A stretch of 64,000 nt of DNA from Pacificoceanicola sp049341065. GTDB taxonomy: Bacteria > Pseudomonadota > Alphaproteobacteria > Rhodobacterales > Rhodobacteraceae. Position numbers and translations under genes: made by a program. Location of the stretch: assembly GCF_049341065.1 (NCBI RefSeq), contig NZ_JBMPIX010000003.1, positions 403,883 to 467,882 of the forward strand. Reading direction: 5' to 3'. A model generated the notes under the pieces. The model ran no database searches, was not told the origin of the DNA, and was given only the letters and a program-made list of their open reading frames with translations. Below are positions 36,281 to 44,501 of this stretch, in pieces; position 1 is the first letter of the stretch; each line of letters opens with the position of its first letter.

Positions 36281-38392
36281 ATGGGAGTGAGAAACATCAT
36301 TATCGCGGCGCTTGTCTGGCTGCTTGGCTGCGCGGTCGCTCAGGCCGAGCTTTTGCCGCGCGAAGCCATCGAAGCGCGCATTTATGCCCCGATGGCTTTG
36401 GGCGATCTGGACCCGGACAACGGCGTCTACGATTTGCTGAATTCGGGCGGCGCAAAAGCCGGTTACGTTTTTGAAACCGCGCCGCTTGCCCCCCTGCCCG
36501 GCTTTTCCGGCGCTCCGATCAACATGCTTGTGGTGCTCGACCTCGAAGGCCGTTTTCTTGACGTGCAACTGCTGGAACATAACGAGCCGATCTTTGTCTC
36601 GGGTCTGGGAGAAGCGCCGTTTCACGCCTTTATGGAGCAATACCAAGGCCATTCGATTTCTGACAGCCTGGTGGTCGGCACCCCCTATGGGAATAGCGCG
36701 GCGGGCTCCGGGTTGGTCTATCTCGACGGCGTGACCAAGGCGACGGCAAGCGTGCGGATCGCGCATGAATCCATTCTGGCCGCTGCCTTGCATGTGGCGC
36801 GCGAAAAGATGGGCGGCATTGCTGCCGGCCCGCCTGCCTTTCCCAACCCAGAGGTGGACGAGCCGCTGGAATGGCAGGCGCTTCTGGATCAGGGGCTGAT
36901 CACCAACTACCAGGTCAGCAACGCCGAAGAGCAGGCGCTTTTCGCTGGCACCACATGGGAAGACGATGACCCCGAGGCGCAGGAAAACCCGGACGAGCCC
37001 TATCTTGATCTCTGGGTTGCCGATCTGGGACCGCGGTCCATTGCACGGGCCTTGCTGTCTGAAGACACCCTTGATGAGTTGGATCATTTCACCACCATCT
37101 CCGGCTTTGATGAACCCATTCTGGTGGTCGAAACCGCGCGCCATGGTCTGGTCTCTGAAAACTTCGTCCGCAACACAGCCCCCGATCTGATCGGTGCCGA
37201 ACAGGGTGGATTTCCGGTGGCTTTGCGCGATGCGGATATTTTTGTGGAATTGTCCCAAGACGTGCCCGAGGCGCTGCGCGATGGAACCGCCATGATCCTG
37301 CGCACCGACCGTAGGCTGGGGTTTGATCCGGCCAGTGAATGGGCGATCTCGATCAAGGCGGTGCGCGAACATGGGATGTTCCAACCGCAGGTCGGATCTG
37401 TTACGTTAACCACGACGCATCAAACGCCCGAACGCTTTTTCACGCGCCCCGGCCAAGTGACCAAACTGTCGCCTTTTCAAGAGGCGGTGCGCAATCGCCA
37501 AGACGATATTATTCTTCTAGCGGTTTTTCTACTGTGTCTCATTCCCTTGCTTTTCCTGGGCCAATCCTGGCTGGCGGGACAGAAATTCTACACCCCGATG
37601 CGGTTAAGTATCCTTGCCTTTGTGCTTGGGTTCATTGGCTGGTGGGGTCAGGGGCAGCTGTCAATCGTCACCCCCTTGGCCAGCCTTCAGACGGCAGTTT
37701 CGGGCGGCTCGTTTGCCTTCCTTCTTTACGATCCTTACTCGCTCTTGCTTTGGGGCGCGACAATTGCGGGTTTTGTGCTTTGGGGGCGCGGGTTGTTCTG
37801 CGGATGGCTTTGCCCCTTTGGTGCTTTGCAAGAATTCGCGCATCATCTGGGGCGGCTGCTGCGCCTGCCCCGGATCGAGCCGTCGCGTCTTTGGGACCAA
37901 CGACTGAAAAAGTTCAAATACGTGGCCTTGGCGGGCCTTGTCGCGGTCACCTTGTTCGCACCGCAGCACATGGACAAAGCCGCCGAGATCGAGCCCTTCA
38001 AGACCGCCATCACCACCTTTTTCCTGCGCGAATGGTACTATGCCCTATATGCAGCGTTCTGGCTTGGACTGGGCCTGTTCACCTTCAAGGGGTTCTGCCG
38101 CTACATGTGTCCGCTGGGGGCCTTGATGGCCATCGGTGGTGCGCTGCGCCTGCGCAAGTGGATTCCGCGCCGCGTGGAATGTGGATCGCCCTGCCAGCTT
38201 TGCCGGGTCAAATGCAACTATGGTGCCATCAAGCAAAGCGGCGCGATCCAGTACGATGAATGTTTCCAATGCCTCGACTGCGTGACCATCCACGACAGCG
38301 AAACTCAATGCGTACCTCTGATCCTGAAAGCCCGCGACACTAAGCGCGCGCCGCGCGTCACCGGTCATCCAAACGGGACCCCTGCCGAATGA
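36281..38392 (+). CDS. NosR/NirI-family membrane iron-sulfur flavoprotein
   Basis: From ATG 36281 the protein is 703 residues with an N-terminal signal segment (LLGCAVAQA). A periplasmic FMN-binding domain spans about 75-180, where GVTKATAS near residue 150 is the likely covalent FMN site. A long periplasmic region is followed by a membrane part (about 410-620) with two CP motifs, CGWLCPFG and CRYMCPLG. The C-terminal ferredoxin-like region has CGSPCQLCRVKC and CFQCLDC, giving two [4Fe-4S] clusters. NosR and NirI feed electrons to N2O reductase or regulate denitrification. No nosZ lies here, so the partner is unknown. The ApbE gene overlaps its stop and would attach the FMN. Confidence 0.9.
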   Translation: MGVRNIIIAALVWLLGCAVAQAELLPREAIEARIYAPMALGDLDPDNGVYDLLNSGGAKAGYVFETAPLAPLPGFSGAPINMLVVLDLEGRFLDVQLLEHNEPIFVSGLGEAPFHAFMEQYQGHSISDSLVVGTPYGNSAAGSGLVYLDGVTKATASVRIAHESILAAALHVAREKMGGIAAGPPAFPNPEVDEPLEWQALLDQGLITNYQVSNAEEQALFAGTTWEDDDPEAQENPDEPYLDLWVADLGPRSIARALLSEDTLDELDHFTTISGFDEPILVVETARHGLVSENFVRNTAPDLIGAEQGGFPVALRDADIFVELSQDVPEALRDGTAMILRTDRRLGFDPASEWAISIKAVREHGMFQPQVGSVTLTTTHQTPERFFTRPGQVTKLSPFQEAVRNRQDDIILLAVFLLCLIPLLFLGQSWLAGQKFYTPMRLSILAFVLGFIGWWGQGQLSIVTPLASLQTAVSGGSFAFLLYDPYSLLLWGATIAGFVLWGRGLFCGWLCPFGALQEFAHHLGRLLRLPRIEPSRLWDQRLKKFKYVALAGLVAVTLFAPQHMDKAAEIEPFKTAITTFFLREWYYALYAAFWLGLGLFTFKGFCRYMCPLGALMAIGGALRLRKWIPRRVECGSPCQLCRVKCNYGAIKQSGAIQYDECFQCLDCVTIHDSETQCVPLILKARDTKRAPRVTGHPNGTPAE

Positions 38393-39261
38393 AACGCCGC
38401 CGCTTCCTGACCCTCTCCGCCGCTTTCGCCTGCGCCCCCCGGTTTGCCCAAGCGGCAAGCTGGCGCGGGCAGGCCTTGGGGGCCGATGTCTCTGTCACCC
38501 TGCAAGGGCCGCGGCAAGAAATAGACGCCGCGCTGGCCACGATCCCCAAGACACTGGACCAGATCGAGGGCCTCTTCAGCCTGTACCGTCCGTCCTCCAG
38601 CCTATCGCGTCTCAATCGGACCGGAGCCCTTGCTGCGCCCGATCTTTTTGCCGCATTGATGGATCACGTCACCACGGCACACGATCTGACGGGCGGGCTG
38701 TTCGACCCCACGATTCAACCCTTGTGGCAGGCATTGGCGCTCGGCGAGGATCCCGATGCGGCGCGCGCTTTGATCGGTTGGGACCGGGTGACGCATTCGG
38801 CGCTTGGGGAAATCCGGCTGGCCCCCGGCCAACAAATGACATTGAATGGAATCGCACAGGGTTTTGCCACCGATCTGGTCAAAGCGGATTTGCTGGCCCG
38901 CGGCTTTGACAGCGCCTTGATCAATATTGGCGAGTTTGCCGCCATTGGCGGGCCTTTCCGGCTTGGCCTGTCTGATCCGGCTTTGGGCATGGTGGGGCAC
39001 CGGGTTCTGGGCGACGGCGCCATCGCCACCTCAAGCCCCGGGTCCATGCAGTTGGGTGGCCAGTTCCACATCCTCGGACCGCAAGAACAATCCCCGCTTT
39101 GGTCGACCGTCAGCATCGAGGCCGCTAGCGCCACAATGGCCGATGCCCTGTCAACGGCTGCGGTTTTCATGCCCGTTGAAAGCCTTCGACACCTGAAAGC
39201 AAATGCACGGCTGACTCGGATCACCACCATCGACAGTCAGGGCAATTTGCGCACGATCTGA
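38389..39261 (+). CDS. apbE: FAD:protein FMN transferase (ApbE/NosX-like)
   Basis: The 290-residue protein starts within the stop of the NosR-like gene (four-base overlap). It has a Tat-like start (KRRRFLTLSAAFA) and a signal cleavage near FAQA, so it acts in the periplasm. Family motifs are LFSLYRPSSSLSRLN, GGLFDPTIQPLW, LNGIAQGFATD, LINIGEF and the metal/FAD site ATMADALSTAA. ApbE proteins attach FMN to a Thr or Ser of target flavoproteins; the coupled NosR-like protein is the obvious target. A clear terminator follows. Confidence 0.95.
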   Translation: MKRRRFLTLSAAFACAPRFAQAASWRGQALGADVSVTLQGPRQEIDAALATIPKTLDQIEGLFSLYRPSSSLSRLNRTGALAAPDLFAALMDHVTTAHDLTGGLFDPTIQPLWQALALGEDPDAARALIGWDRVTHSALGEIRLAPGQQMTLNGIAQGFATDLVKADLLARGFDSALINIGEFAAIGGPFRLGLSDPALGMVGHRVLGDGAIATSSPGSMQLGGQFHILGPQEQSPLWSTVSIEAASATMADALSTAAVFMPVESLRHLKANARLTRITTIDSQGNLRTI

Positions 39262-39269
39262 GGATATTG

Positions 39270-39299
39270 CCGCGCAAAGTGATGGATTGCGCGGGTTTT
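39270..39299 (+). terminator. Rho-independent terminator after apbE
   Basis: A perfect 8-bp stem (39270-39277 with 39287-39294, nine-base loop) starts nine bases after the apbE stop and is followed by GTTTTC. It would end the NosR-like/apbE transcript before psuK. Confidence 0.75.
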
Positions 39300-39366
39300 C
39301 ATGCATGAAATCAGATAGCCTGACAGCAAGGCTTGCGCAGGGGGGCGGCTCGGGTGAAAAAGCGGC

Positions 39367-40257
39367 ATGACACAAGCACCTGATATCCTTTGCATTGGCT
39401 CGGCCCTTTGGGATGTGATTGGCCGCACAGCCAGCCATATGCGGAGCGGGAGCGATGTGCCCGGACGCATCACCCGCGTGCCCGGCGGGGTCGCATTGAA
39501 CATCGCCATGACATTGGCGCGCTTTGGACTGCGGCCCGCGCTGTTGTCGGCCCTTGGGCGCGACCCGGAAGGCGAAGAACTGATCCGCGAAGGCGAACGC
39601 CTTGGGCTGGTCATGGCGCATGTCTACCGTTCGGACGATTTACCGACGGACAGCTATATGGCGATCGAGGGCGCAAACGGGTTGATCGCTGCCATCGCCG
39701 ATGCCCATTCCCTTGAAGCCGCCGGCGCGCGCATCCTCGCACCCGTTATCGAAGGCCCGCTGGGCAACCCGGAAACACCCTATATCGGGCAAATTGCGCT
39801 GGATGGAAACCTGACCGAAGCGCTGCTGTCCGAGATTGCGCAAAGCCCGGCTTTTTCAAGTGCTGATCTGCGCATTGCCCCGGCCTCGCCCGGCAAAGCC
39901 GAACGCCTGTCGCCCTTCCTCAAGGCGGGACGCGGTACGCTATACGTCAATCTCGAAGAGGCAGGGTTGCTGTGCCTCGCACAGTTCAAAAGCGCCCCCG
40001 AAGCCGCCGCCCGGCTGGTCGAACGCGGCGCCGCGCGGGCGATTGTCACCAATGGTGGCGAAACCTGCTGCGATGCCTCTGCCGACGGGTTGATTGCCGA
40101 ACGCCCACCCGAAGTCCTTGTCACCCGCGTCACCGGCGCGGGCGATACTTTCATGGCCGCTCATATCGCCGCCGAACGCAAAGGTCTTAGCCGCACCGAA
40201 GCGCTGGATTTTGCCCTTGAAACCGCCGCTGCACATGTCTCAGGAGAGATTGCCTAA
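39367..40257 (+). CDS. psuK: PfkB-family kinase, pseudouridine kinase
   Basis: The 296-residue ribokinase-fold protein has an N-terminal substrate region with GGVALNIAMTLARFG and the C-terminal PfkB signature VTGAGDTFMAAHIAA, where Asp is the catalytic base. PsuK phosphorylates pseudouridine to pseudouridine 5'-phosphate. The assignment comes from the next gene, psuG, whose start overlaps its stop by one base; together they convert pseudouridine into uracil and ribose 5-phosphate. On sequence alone other PfkB sugar kinases are possible. Confidence 0.9.
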   Translation: MTQAPDILCIGSALWDVIGRTASHMRSGSDVPGRITRVPGGVALNIAMTLARFGLRPALLSALGRDPEGEELIREGERLGLVMAHVYRSDDLPTDSYMAIEGANGLIAAIADAHSLEAAGARILAPVIEGPLGNPETPYIGQIALDGNLTEALLSEIAQSPAFSSADLRIAPASPGKAERLSPFLKAGRGTLYVNLEEAGLLCLAQFKSAPEAAARLVERGAARAIVTNGGETCCDASADGLIAERPPEVLVTRVTGAGDTFMAAHIAAERKGLSRTEALDFALETAAAHVSGEIA

Positions 40258-41180
40258 TGACGATCTTCACCCCATCGCCCGAAGTTGCCACCGCTTTAGA
40301 GGCGAAAAAGCCCGTGGTCGCGCTGGAATCGACCATTATCACACACGGAATGCCCTGGCCGCAGAACCTCGAAATGGCGCAGAACGTCGAAGAGGTGATC
40401 CGCGAAAACGGAGCGACTCCGGCGACCATCGCTGTCATCAACGGAACTTTGCACGTCGGTTTGACCACCGAGCAGCTTGAACAGCTTGCCCAGGCCAAGG
40501 GCGTCGCCAAGCTGAGCCGCGCAGATATGGCGGTTTGCATGGCGCAGGGCGGCACCGGCGCCACCACGGTCGCCGCGACGATGATCGCCGCCCGGCTTGC
40601 CGGCATTGGTGTTTTTGCTACCGGTGGCATTGGCGGCGTGCACAAAGGCGCCGAGCACAGCTTTGACATCTCTGCCGATCTTCAGGAACTGGCGCAAAGC
40701 CAAGTGACCGTGGTGGCGGCTGGGGCCAAAGCGATTCTGGATCTGCCGAAAACCCTTGAGGTCCTGGAAACGCTGGGTGTGCCGACCGTCGCCTTTGGTC
40801 AGGACGCCCTGCCCGCTTTCTGGTCACGCTCGGCCGGGCACAAGGCGCCCCTGCGCATGGACAGCGCGGGTGAGATCGCCAAGGCGCAACTGATGCGTCA
40901 GGCGCTGGGCCTGCCGGGGGGGCAGCTGATCGCCAACCCGATCCCCGAGGCCGATGAAATCCCGCATGACATCATGGAGCCGATCATCGCGCGTGCAACT
41001 GCCGATGCCGAGACCCACGGCATGCGCGGCAAGGCCGTCACCCCCTACCTTTTGCAACGCATTTTTGAACTGACCGAAGGGCGTTCATTGACCGCAAACA
41101 TCGCACTCGTACTCAACAATGCCCGGTTGGGGGCAGAAATTGCCCGTGAATTGTGCGCTTTGAGCGGTGAATGCACCTGA
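40257..41180 (+). CDS. psuG: Pseudouridine-5'-phosphate glycosidase
   Basis: The 307-residue enzyme cleaves the C-C glycosidic bond of pseudouridine 5'-phosphate to give uracil and ribose 5-phosphate. Family hallmarks are PVVALESTIITHGMPWPQN near the start, AKLSRADMAVCMAQGGTGATTVAAT, ATGGIGGVHKGAEHSFDISADL, VVAAGAKAILDLPKTLE and the C-terminal NPIPEADEI. Length fits the family. The start codon overlaps the psuK stop (TAATG), so the pair is co-translated. Confidence 0.97.
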   Translation: MTIFTPSPEVATALEAKKPVVALESTIITHGMPWPQNLEMAQNVEEVIRENGATPATIAVINGTLHVGLTTEQLEQLAQAKGVAKLSRADMAVCMAQGGTGATTVAATMIAARLAGIGVFATGGIGGVHKGAEHSFDISADLQELAQSQVTVVAAGAKAILDLPKTLEVLETLGVPTVAFGQDALPAFWSRSAGHKAPLRMDSAGEIAKAQLMRQALGLPGGQLIANPIPEADEIPHDIMEPIIARATADAETHGMRGKAVTPYLLQRIFELTEGRSLTANIALVLNNARLGAEIARELCALSGECT

Positions 41181-41257
41181 TCCGCAGAACACCCATTGTA
41201 GCGCCGCAAAGCAGCGCTTAGCTATGAGGGAATTCTGCCAGCTGAGTACCGCCCTAA

Positions 41258-41953
41258 ATGTCGACACCTTTTGATCAAGAACCCAAGCGACGGCGCCTGT
41301 TTTCCAGCCTGAGATCCAGCTTTCTGACCGGGCTGGTCGTGATCTTGCCTGTTGGCCTGACGATCTGGCTGGTTTGGAAGGTTTTCGGCTGGATCGACGG
41401 ATTTGTGCTGCCTTTGGTGCCGGACAGGTTCAACCCGGAACAATACATCGGGATCAACCTGCGCGGCGTCGGCGTCATCTTTTTGCTGATGTTCACGATC
41501 GTTGTCGGCTGGATCGCCAAGGGGTTGATCGGGCGATCGATGATCCGCTTTGGCGAAGGCGTGGTCAACCGGACCCCGGTGGTGCGGTCAATCTATTCCG
41601 GGATCAAACAGATCGCCGAGACTGTCTTTGCTCAAAGCGAACGCAGCTTTGAGAAAGCCTGCCTGATCGAATACCCGCGCAAGGGGATTTGGGCGGTCGC
41701 CTTCATATCGACGGACACTCGCGGCGAAGTGGCCGAAAAAGCCCAGACCATGGGCGGTCTTGTCTCGGTCTTTGTGCCGACAACGCCGAACCCGACGTCC
41801 GGGTTCTTGCTGTTCTTCCCCAAGGAAGACGTGATTGAACTGGACATGACGATCGAAGATGCCGCCAAGCTGGTGATCTCGGCAGGGCTGGTCTATCCGA
41901 ACGGCGAAAAGGCCAAGGTGGCCGTCGAGGCCCAATTGAAGAAGGCCTCATAG
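41258..41953 (+). CDS. DUF502 family membrane protein
   Basis: The 231-residue protein has two membrane helices, about residues 20-42 (LTGLVVILPVGLTIWLVWKVFGW) and 70-90 (VGVIFLLMFTIVVGWIAKGL). A conserved soluble part follows: PVVRSIYSGIKQIAETVFAQSERSFEKACLIEYPRKGIWAVAFIS and VPTTPNPTSGFLLFFPKEDVIELDMTIEDAAKLVISAG. These are typical DUF502 features. The family is common in proteobacteria but has no agreed function. It follows psuG by 77 bases and could have its own promoter. Confidence 0.92.
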   Translation: MSTPFDQEPKRRRLFSSLRSSFLTGLVVILPVGLTIWLVWKVFGWIDGFVLPLVPDRFNPEQYIGINLRGVGVIFLLMFTIVVGWIAKGLIGRSMIRFGEGVVNRTPVVRSIYSGIKQIAETVFAQSERSFEKACLIEYPRKGIWAVAFISTDTRGEVAEKAQTMGGLVSVFVPTTPNPTSGFLLFFPKEDVIELDMTIEDAAKLVISAGLVYPNGEKAKVAVEAQLKKAS

Positions 41954-42022
41954 AGTTTCTATCCCCTGCACCTTGGGTAATGTCCGCAAGATACTGGGCC
42001 TTTTGAGAACGAAGGCGCCCCG

Positions 42023-43063
42023 TTAGCCAAACATAGCGCGAAGGTTCGCTGTCTGGCGCTTCCCGATATCATCGGCGAATTCGCTCAGAAAGTCACCCGC
42101 GGCCCGACGCCCGGCGGCTTTGAGTTGCGCGATCACGGTCGGCACGGGTACGACCTTGGTGGCCACGGACAGCTCGTTCATCAGCGCATCGTCCGCGATC
42201 ATATGCACCCGCACGTCTTTCATTCGCCCCGGCTGCACCGCGCCGTCGGCCAGAAGCCGTTGCACGAATTCGATTGCCCGAAGTTCACGCAGTAGAGAAG
42301 AGTTGAAGCTTATCTCATTGATCCGGTTCTGAATTTCCGGCGGCGTAACGGGAATGGCCTCTCGGTAAAGCGGGTTGATGTTGACGACGATCAGGTCGTC
42401 GGGAAATTGCGGTTCAAAGAAAGGGAACAGCGCCGGGTTGCCGGTATAGCCGCCATCCCAGAATGCCTCGATCTCACCGCTTTCGGGGTCGGGCAGTTCA
42501 ACCGCCTGAAACATCGTCGGCAGACAGGCCGAGGCAAGGATGGCGCTTGTGCTGATCTTGTCGCCGGTAAAAATGCGGATCTTGCCGCTACGCACCTGCG
42601 TCGCGCAGACGAAAAGCTCGGGGCCTTGATGCGTGCAGACCTTGTCAAAGTCGAATTTGTCGACGATGCGTTCCAGCGGATTGCGATAGGTCGGCCCCCA
42701 AGCGTAGGGTGAAAACATCCGCCCAATGGCCTCGCCCATGGCGTAGGGCACGGAATATTCCAGACTTTTGCTGACCATACCCGGATCAGGCAGCCAAGGA
42801 TGCATCCAGGCGGGCAAAACGGCGTCATCCAGCGCGCCGATCTGTTCCCAAAGCCAATCGAGGTTTTCACGCGCGCCCTCGCGCCCCCCGGCAAGCATCC
42901 CCGCCTTGAGCGCCGCGCCGTTCAGGGCCCCTGCCGAGGTGCCAGAGATGGCCGCGATCTCGATCCCCTCTTCCTCAAGCAAGCGATCGAGCACACCCCA
43001 GGTAAAGGCGCCATGCGCGCCGCCACCCTGAAGGGCAAGATTTATGCGGACAGGATCAGCCAT
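42023..43063 (-). CDS. Patatin-like phospholipase
   Basis: The 346-residue protein has the patatin catalytic dyad: the oxyanion loop GGGAHGAF (about 13-20), the serine in GTSAG (about 42-46) and Asp in DGGYTGNP (about 210). Such enzymes hydrolyse acyl esters; in PHB-producing alphaproteobacteria related proteins lie next to bdhA and may act on lipid or polyester stores. No signal peptide is seen, so it should be cytosolic. Its start overlaps the upstream pentapeptide gene by eight bases, so it is translationally coupled and is the third gene of the bdhA operon. Confidence 0.93.
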   Translation of the reverse strand: MADPVRINLALQGGGAHGAFTWGVLDRLLEEEGIEIAAISGTSAGALNGAALKAGMLAGGREGARENLDWLWEQIGALDDAVLPAWMHPWLPDPGMVSKSLEYSVPYAMGEAIGRMFSPYAWGPTYRNPLERIVDKFDFDKVCTHQGPELFVCATQVRSGKIRIFTGDKISTSAILASACLPTMFQAVELPDPESGEIEAFWDGGYTGNPALFPFFEPQFPDDLIVVNINPLYREAIPVTPPEIQNRINEISFNSSLLRELRAIEFVQRLLADGAVQPGRMKDVRVHMIADDALMNELSVATKVVPVPTVIAQLKAAGRRAAGDFLSEFADDIGKRQTANLRAMFG

Positions 43064-43394
43064 TTTTGGATTGCGCCTTGTATGCGGCGAACAGATCGCT
43101 GACCAAGACGCCGTCGATGGTCATGCCTGCAAGATTGGCGTTTGTGATCGTCAGCCCCTCAAGCGTGGCGGCGTCGATCATGGCACCTGACAGGTTCACG
43201 TTATGAAAGCGCGCCCCGCTGAGGTTGGCGTTGTCGAATGCCAGCCCGGTTCCGTTCACATCTTCGAAACGCGCACCCATCAGATGCGCGTCGCCAAAAA
43301 AGCTGTCCTTGAGGCTGACCCGCGTCAACCGCGAGCCGCACAAAAACATATTGTCGATCTCAAGCTTGTCGCGCCCGGCCTCTGGATTGCTCAT
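43056..43394 (-). CDS. Pentapeptide-repeat protein
   Basis: The 112-residue protein contains about eleven five-residue repeats of the A(D/N)LxX type (for example NANLSGARFHNVNLSGAMID), which fold as a right-handed quadrilateral beta helix. It has no signal peptide or catalytic motif. It overlaps bdhA by four bases on one side and the patatin gene by eight on the other, so it is made with both. A structural or protein-contact role is possible; some pentapeptide proteins mimic DNA and bind gyrase, but this one is short and shows no such domain. Confidence 0.88.
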   Translation of the reverse strand: MSNPEAGRDKLEIDNMFLCGSRLTRVSLKDSFFGDAHLMGARFEDVNGTGLAFDNANLSGARFHNVNLSGAMIDAATLEGLTITNANLAGMTIDGVLVSDLFAAYKAQSKNG

Positions 43395-44164
43395 AGCGCG
43401 GTCCAGCCGCCATCAACGGAAATCGTCGTGCCCGTGATTTGCGCCGCCGCCTCCGAGCACAAGAAAACCGCCGTGCCGCCCAGTTGCTCGACCGTGGCGA
43501 ATTCCTTGGAGGGTTGGCGTTCCAGCATGACCTTCTTGATCACCTCTTCGCGGCCCATGTTGTATTTCTCCATGGTGGCGGGGATCTGCGCCTCGACCAG
43601 CGGGGTCAGAACGTAGCCGGGACAAATGGCGTTGGCGGTGATCGGCTCTTCGGCGGTTTCCAGCGCGGTGGTCTTTGTCAGGCCCACGATGCCATGTTTG
43701 GCGGCGATATAGGCGGATTTGAACGGAGAGGCGGTCAGCCCGTGCGCGCTGGAAATATTGACCACCCTGCCCCAACCGGCCTTGCGCATCATCGGCAAGG
43801 CGGCGGCGGTGGTATGAAAGGCCGAGCTGAGGTTGATCGCGATGATCGCGTCCCATTTCTCGGTCGGGAATTCATCAATCGGCGCGACGTATTGGATGCC
43901 TGCGTTGTTGATCAGGATATCGCAAGCGCCCGCCTTTTCGATCAGCGCGCGGCATTCGTCCGGCTTGGACATATCCGCCTTGATATACCGAACCTCGACG
44001 CCGTGCTTTTCTGCGATCTCTTTGGCAAGCGCGTGATCTTCGTCGTTGTTGGTGAACGAGTTGATGACGACCGACGCGCCTGCGCGGGCCATCTCATGCG
44101 CGATTCCCAGACCGATTCCCGAGTTTGATCCGGTGATTACGGCGGTTTTTCCCTTAAGTGTCAT
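43391..44164 (-). CDS. bdhA: 3-hydroxybutyrate dehydrogenase (SDR family)
   Basis: The 257-residue enzyme has the NAD-binding TGSNSGIGLG motif (about 11-20), NNAG near residue 87, the catalytic Ser-Tyr-Lys (NISSAHG and YIAAK) and the C-terminal SVDGGWTAL of the 3-hydroxybutyrate dehydrogenases. It oxidises 3-hydroxybutyrate to acetoacetate with NAD in the cytosol, a step in use of poly-3-hydroxybutyrate. The order bdhA, pentapeptide, patatin is coupled by short overlaps. Confidence 0.93.
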   Translation of the reverse strand: MTLKGKTAVITGSNSGIGLGIAHEMARAGASVVINSFTNNDEDHALAKEIAEKHGVEVRYIKADMSKPDECRALIEKAGACDILINNAGIQYVAPIDEFPTEKWDAIIAINLSSAFHTTAAALPMMRKAGWGRVVNISSAHGLTASPFKSAYIAAKHGIVGLTKTTALETAEEPITANAICPGYVLTPLVEAQIPATMEKYNMGREEVIKKVMLERQPSKEFATVEQLGGTAVFLCSEAAAQITGTTISVDGGWTAL

Positions 44165-44311
44165 GGCAGGCTCCTTGAATGCTGCTTTGCAGCAAGACTA
44201 GACCTCCCGACCCGAAAGCAAAAGCGAAACCGCCAATATCCAAAGGCGTTCACGATTATTTAACCAAACGCCCGATGGCCTGACCATGGTGTGGATCACT
44301 GGAAACCGCCC

Positions 44312-44387
44312 AGAAAAAAACCCCGGCCGAAGCCGGGGTTAAGTCATTGAGGCAGGTTTCATACAGGCAAGAAACCTATCGAGCAGT
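44312..44387 (-). ncRNA. Candidate small RNA of about 75 nt
   Basis: On the minus strand a promoter (GTCCAA and GTTATA on the plus strand) is followed after about seven bases by a 75-base stretch with no open frame. It holds a GGTTTC/GAAACC hairpin near 44353-44375 and ends in a strong terminator. No gene starts between the promoter and the terminator. The unit lies between divergent bdhA and the yejA-like gene and cannot be the end of either. This is the layout of a free-standing trans-acting small RNA. Confidence 0.6.
44314..44340 (-). terminator. Strong intrinsic terminator of the candidate small RNA
   Basis: A 9-bp stem (44332-44340 with 44319-44327) closes a UUCG tetraloop on the minus strand, followed by seven T (44314-44320 read on the minus strand). 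The order proves the direction: it terminates leftward transcription that starts right of 44340 and left of the divergent gene at 44502. Confidence 0.85.
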
Positions 44388-44393
44388 GAGTTT

Positions 44394-44422
44394 GTTATAA
44401 GCAAATCGGCGCCCGAGTCCAA
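44394..44422 (-). promoter_or_regulatory. Sigma-70-like promoter of the candidate small RNA
   Basis: Read on the minus strand, TTGGAC (44417-44422) and TATAAC (44394-44399) are separated by exactly 17 bases. Both boxes are near consensus. Transcription would start around 44387. Confidence 0.7.
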
Positions 44423-44501
44423 GCTAAAAGTTTGAAAAGGCGTAAAAGCCCCGGTACGGTCAGCGGTAATAAACAAAGAGCGGTAGAGGATTGTCTTCGA
44501 A

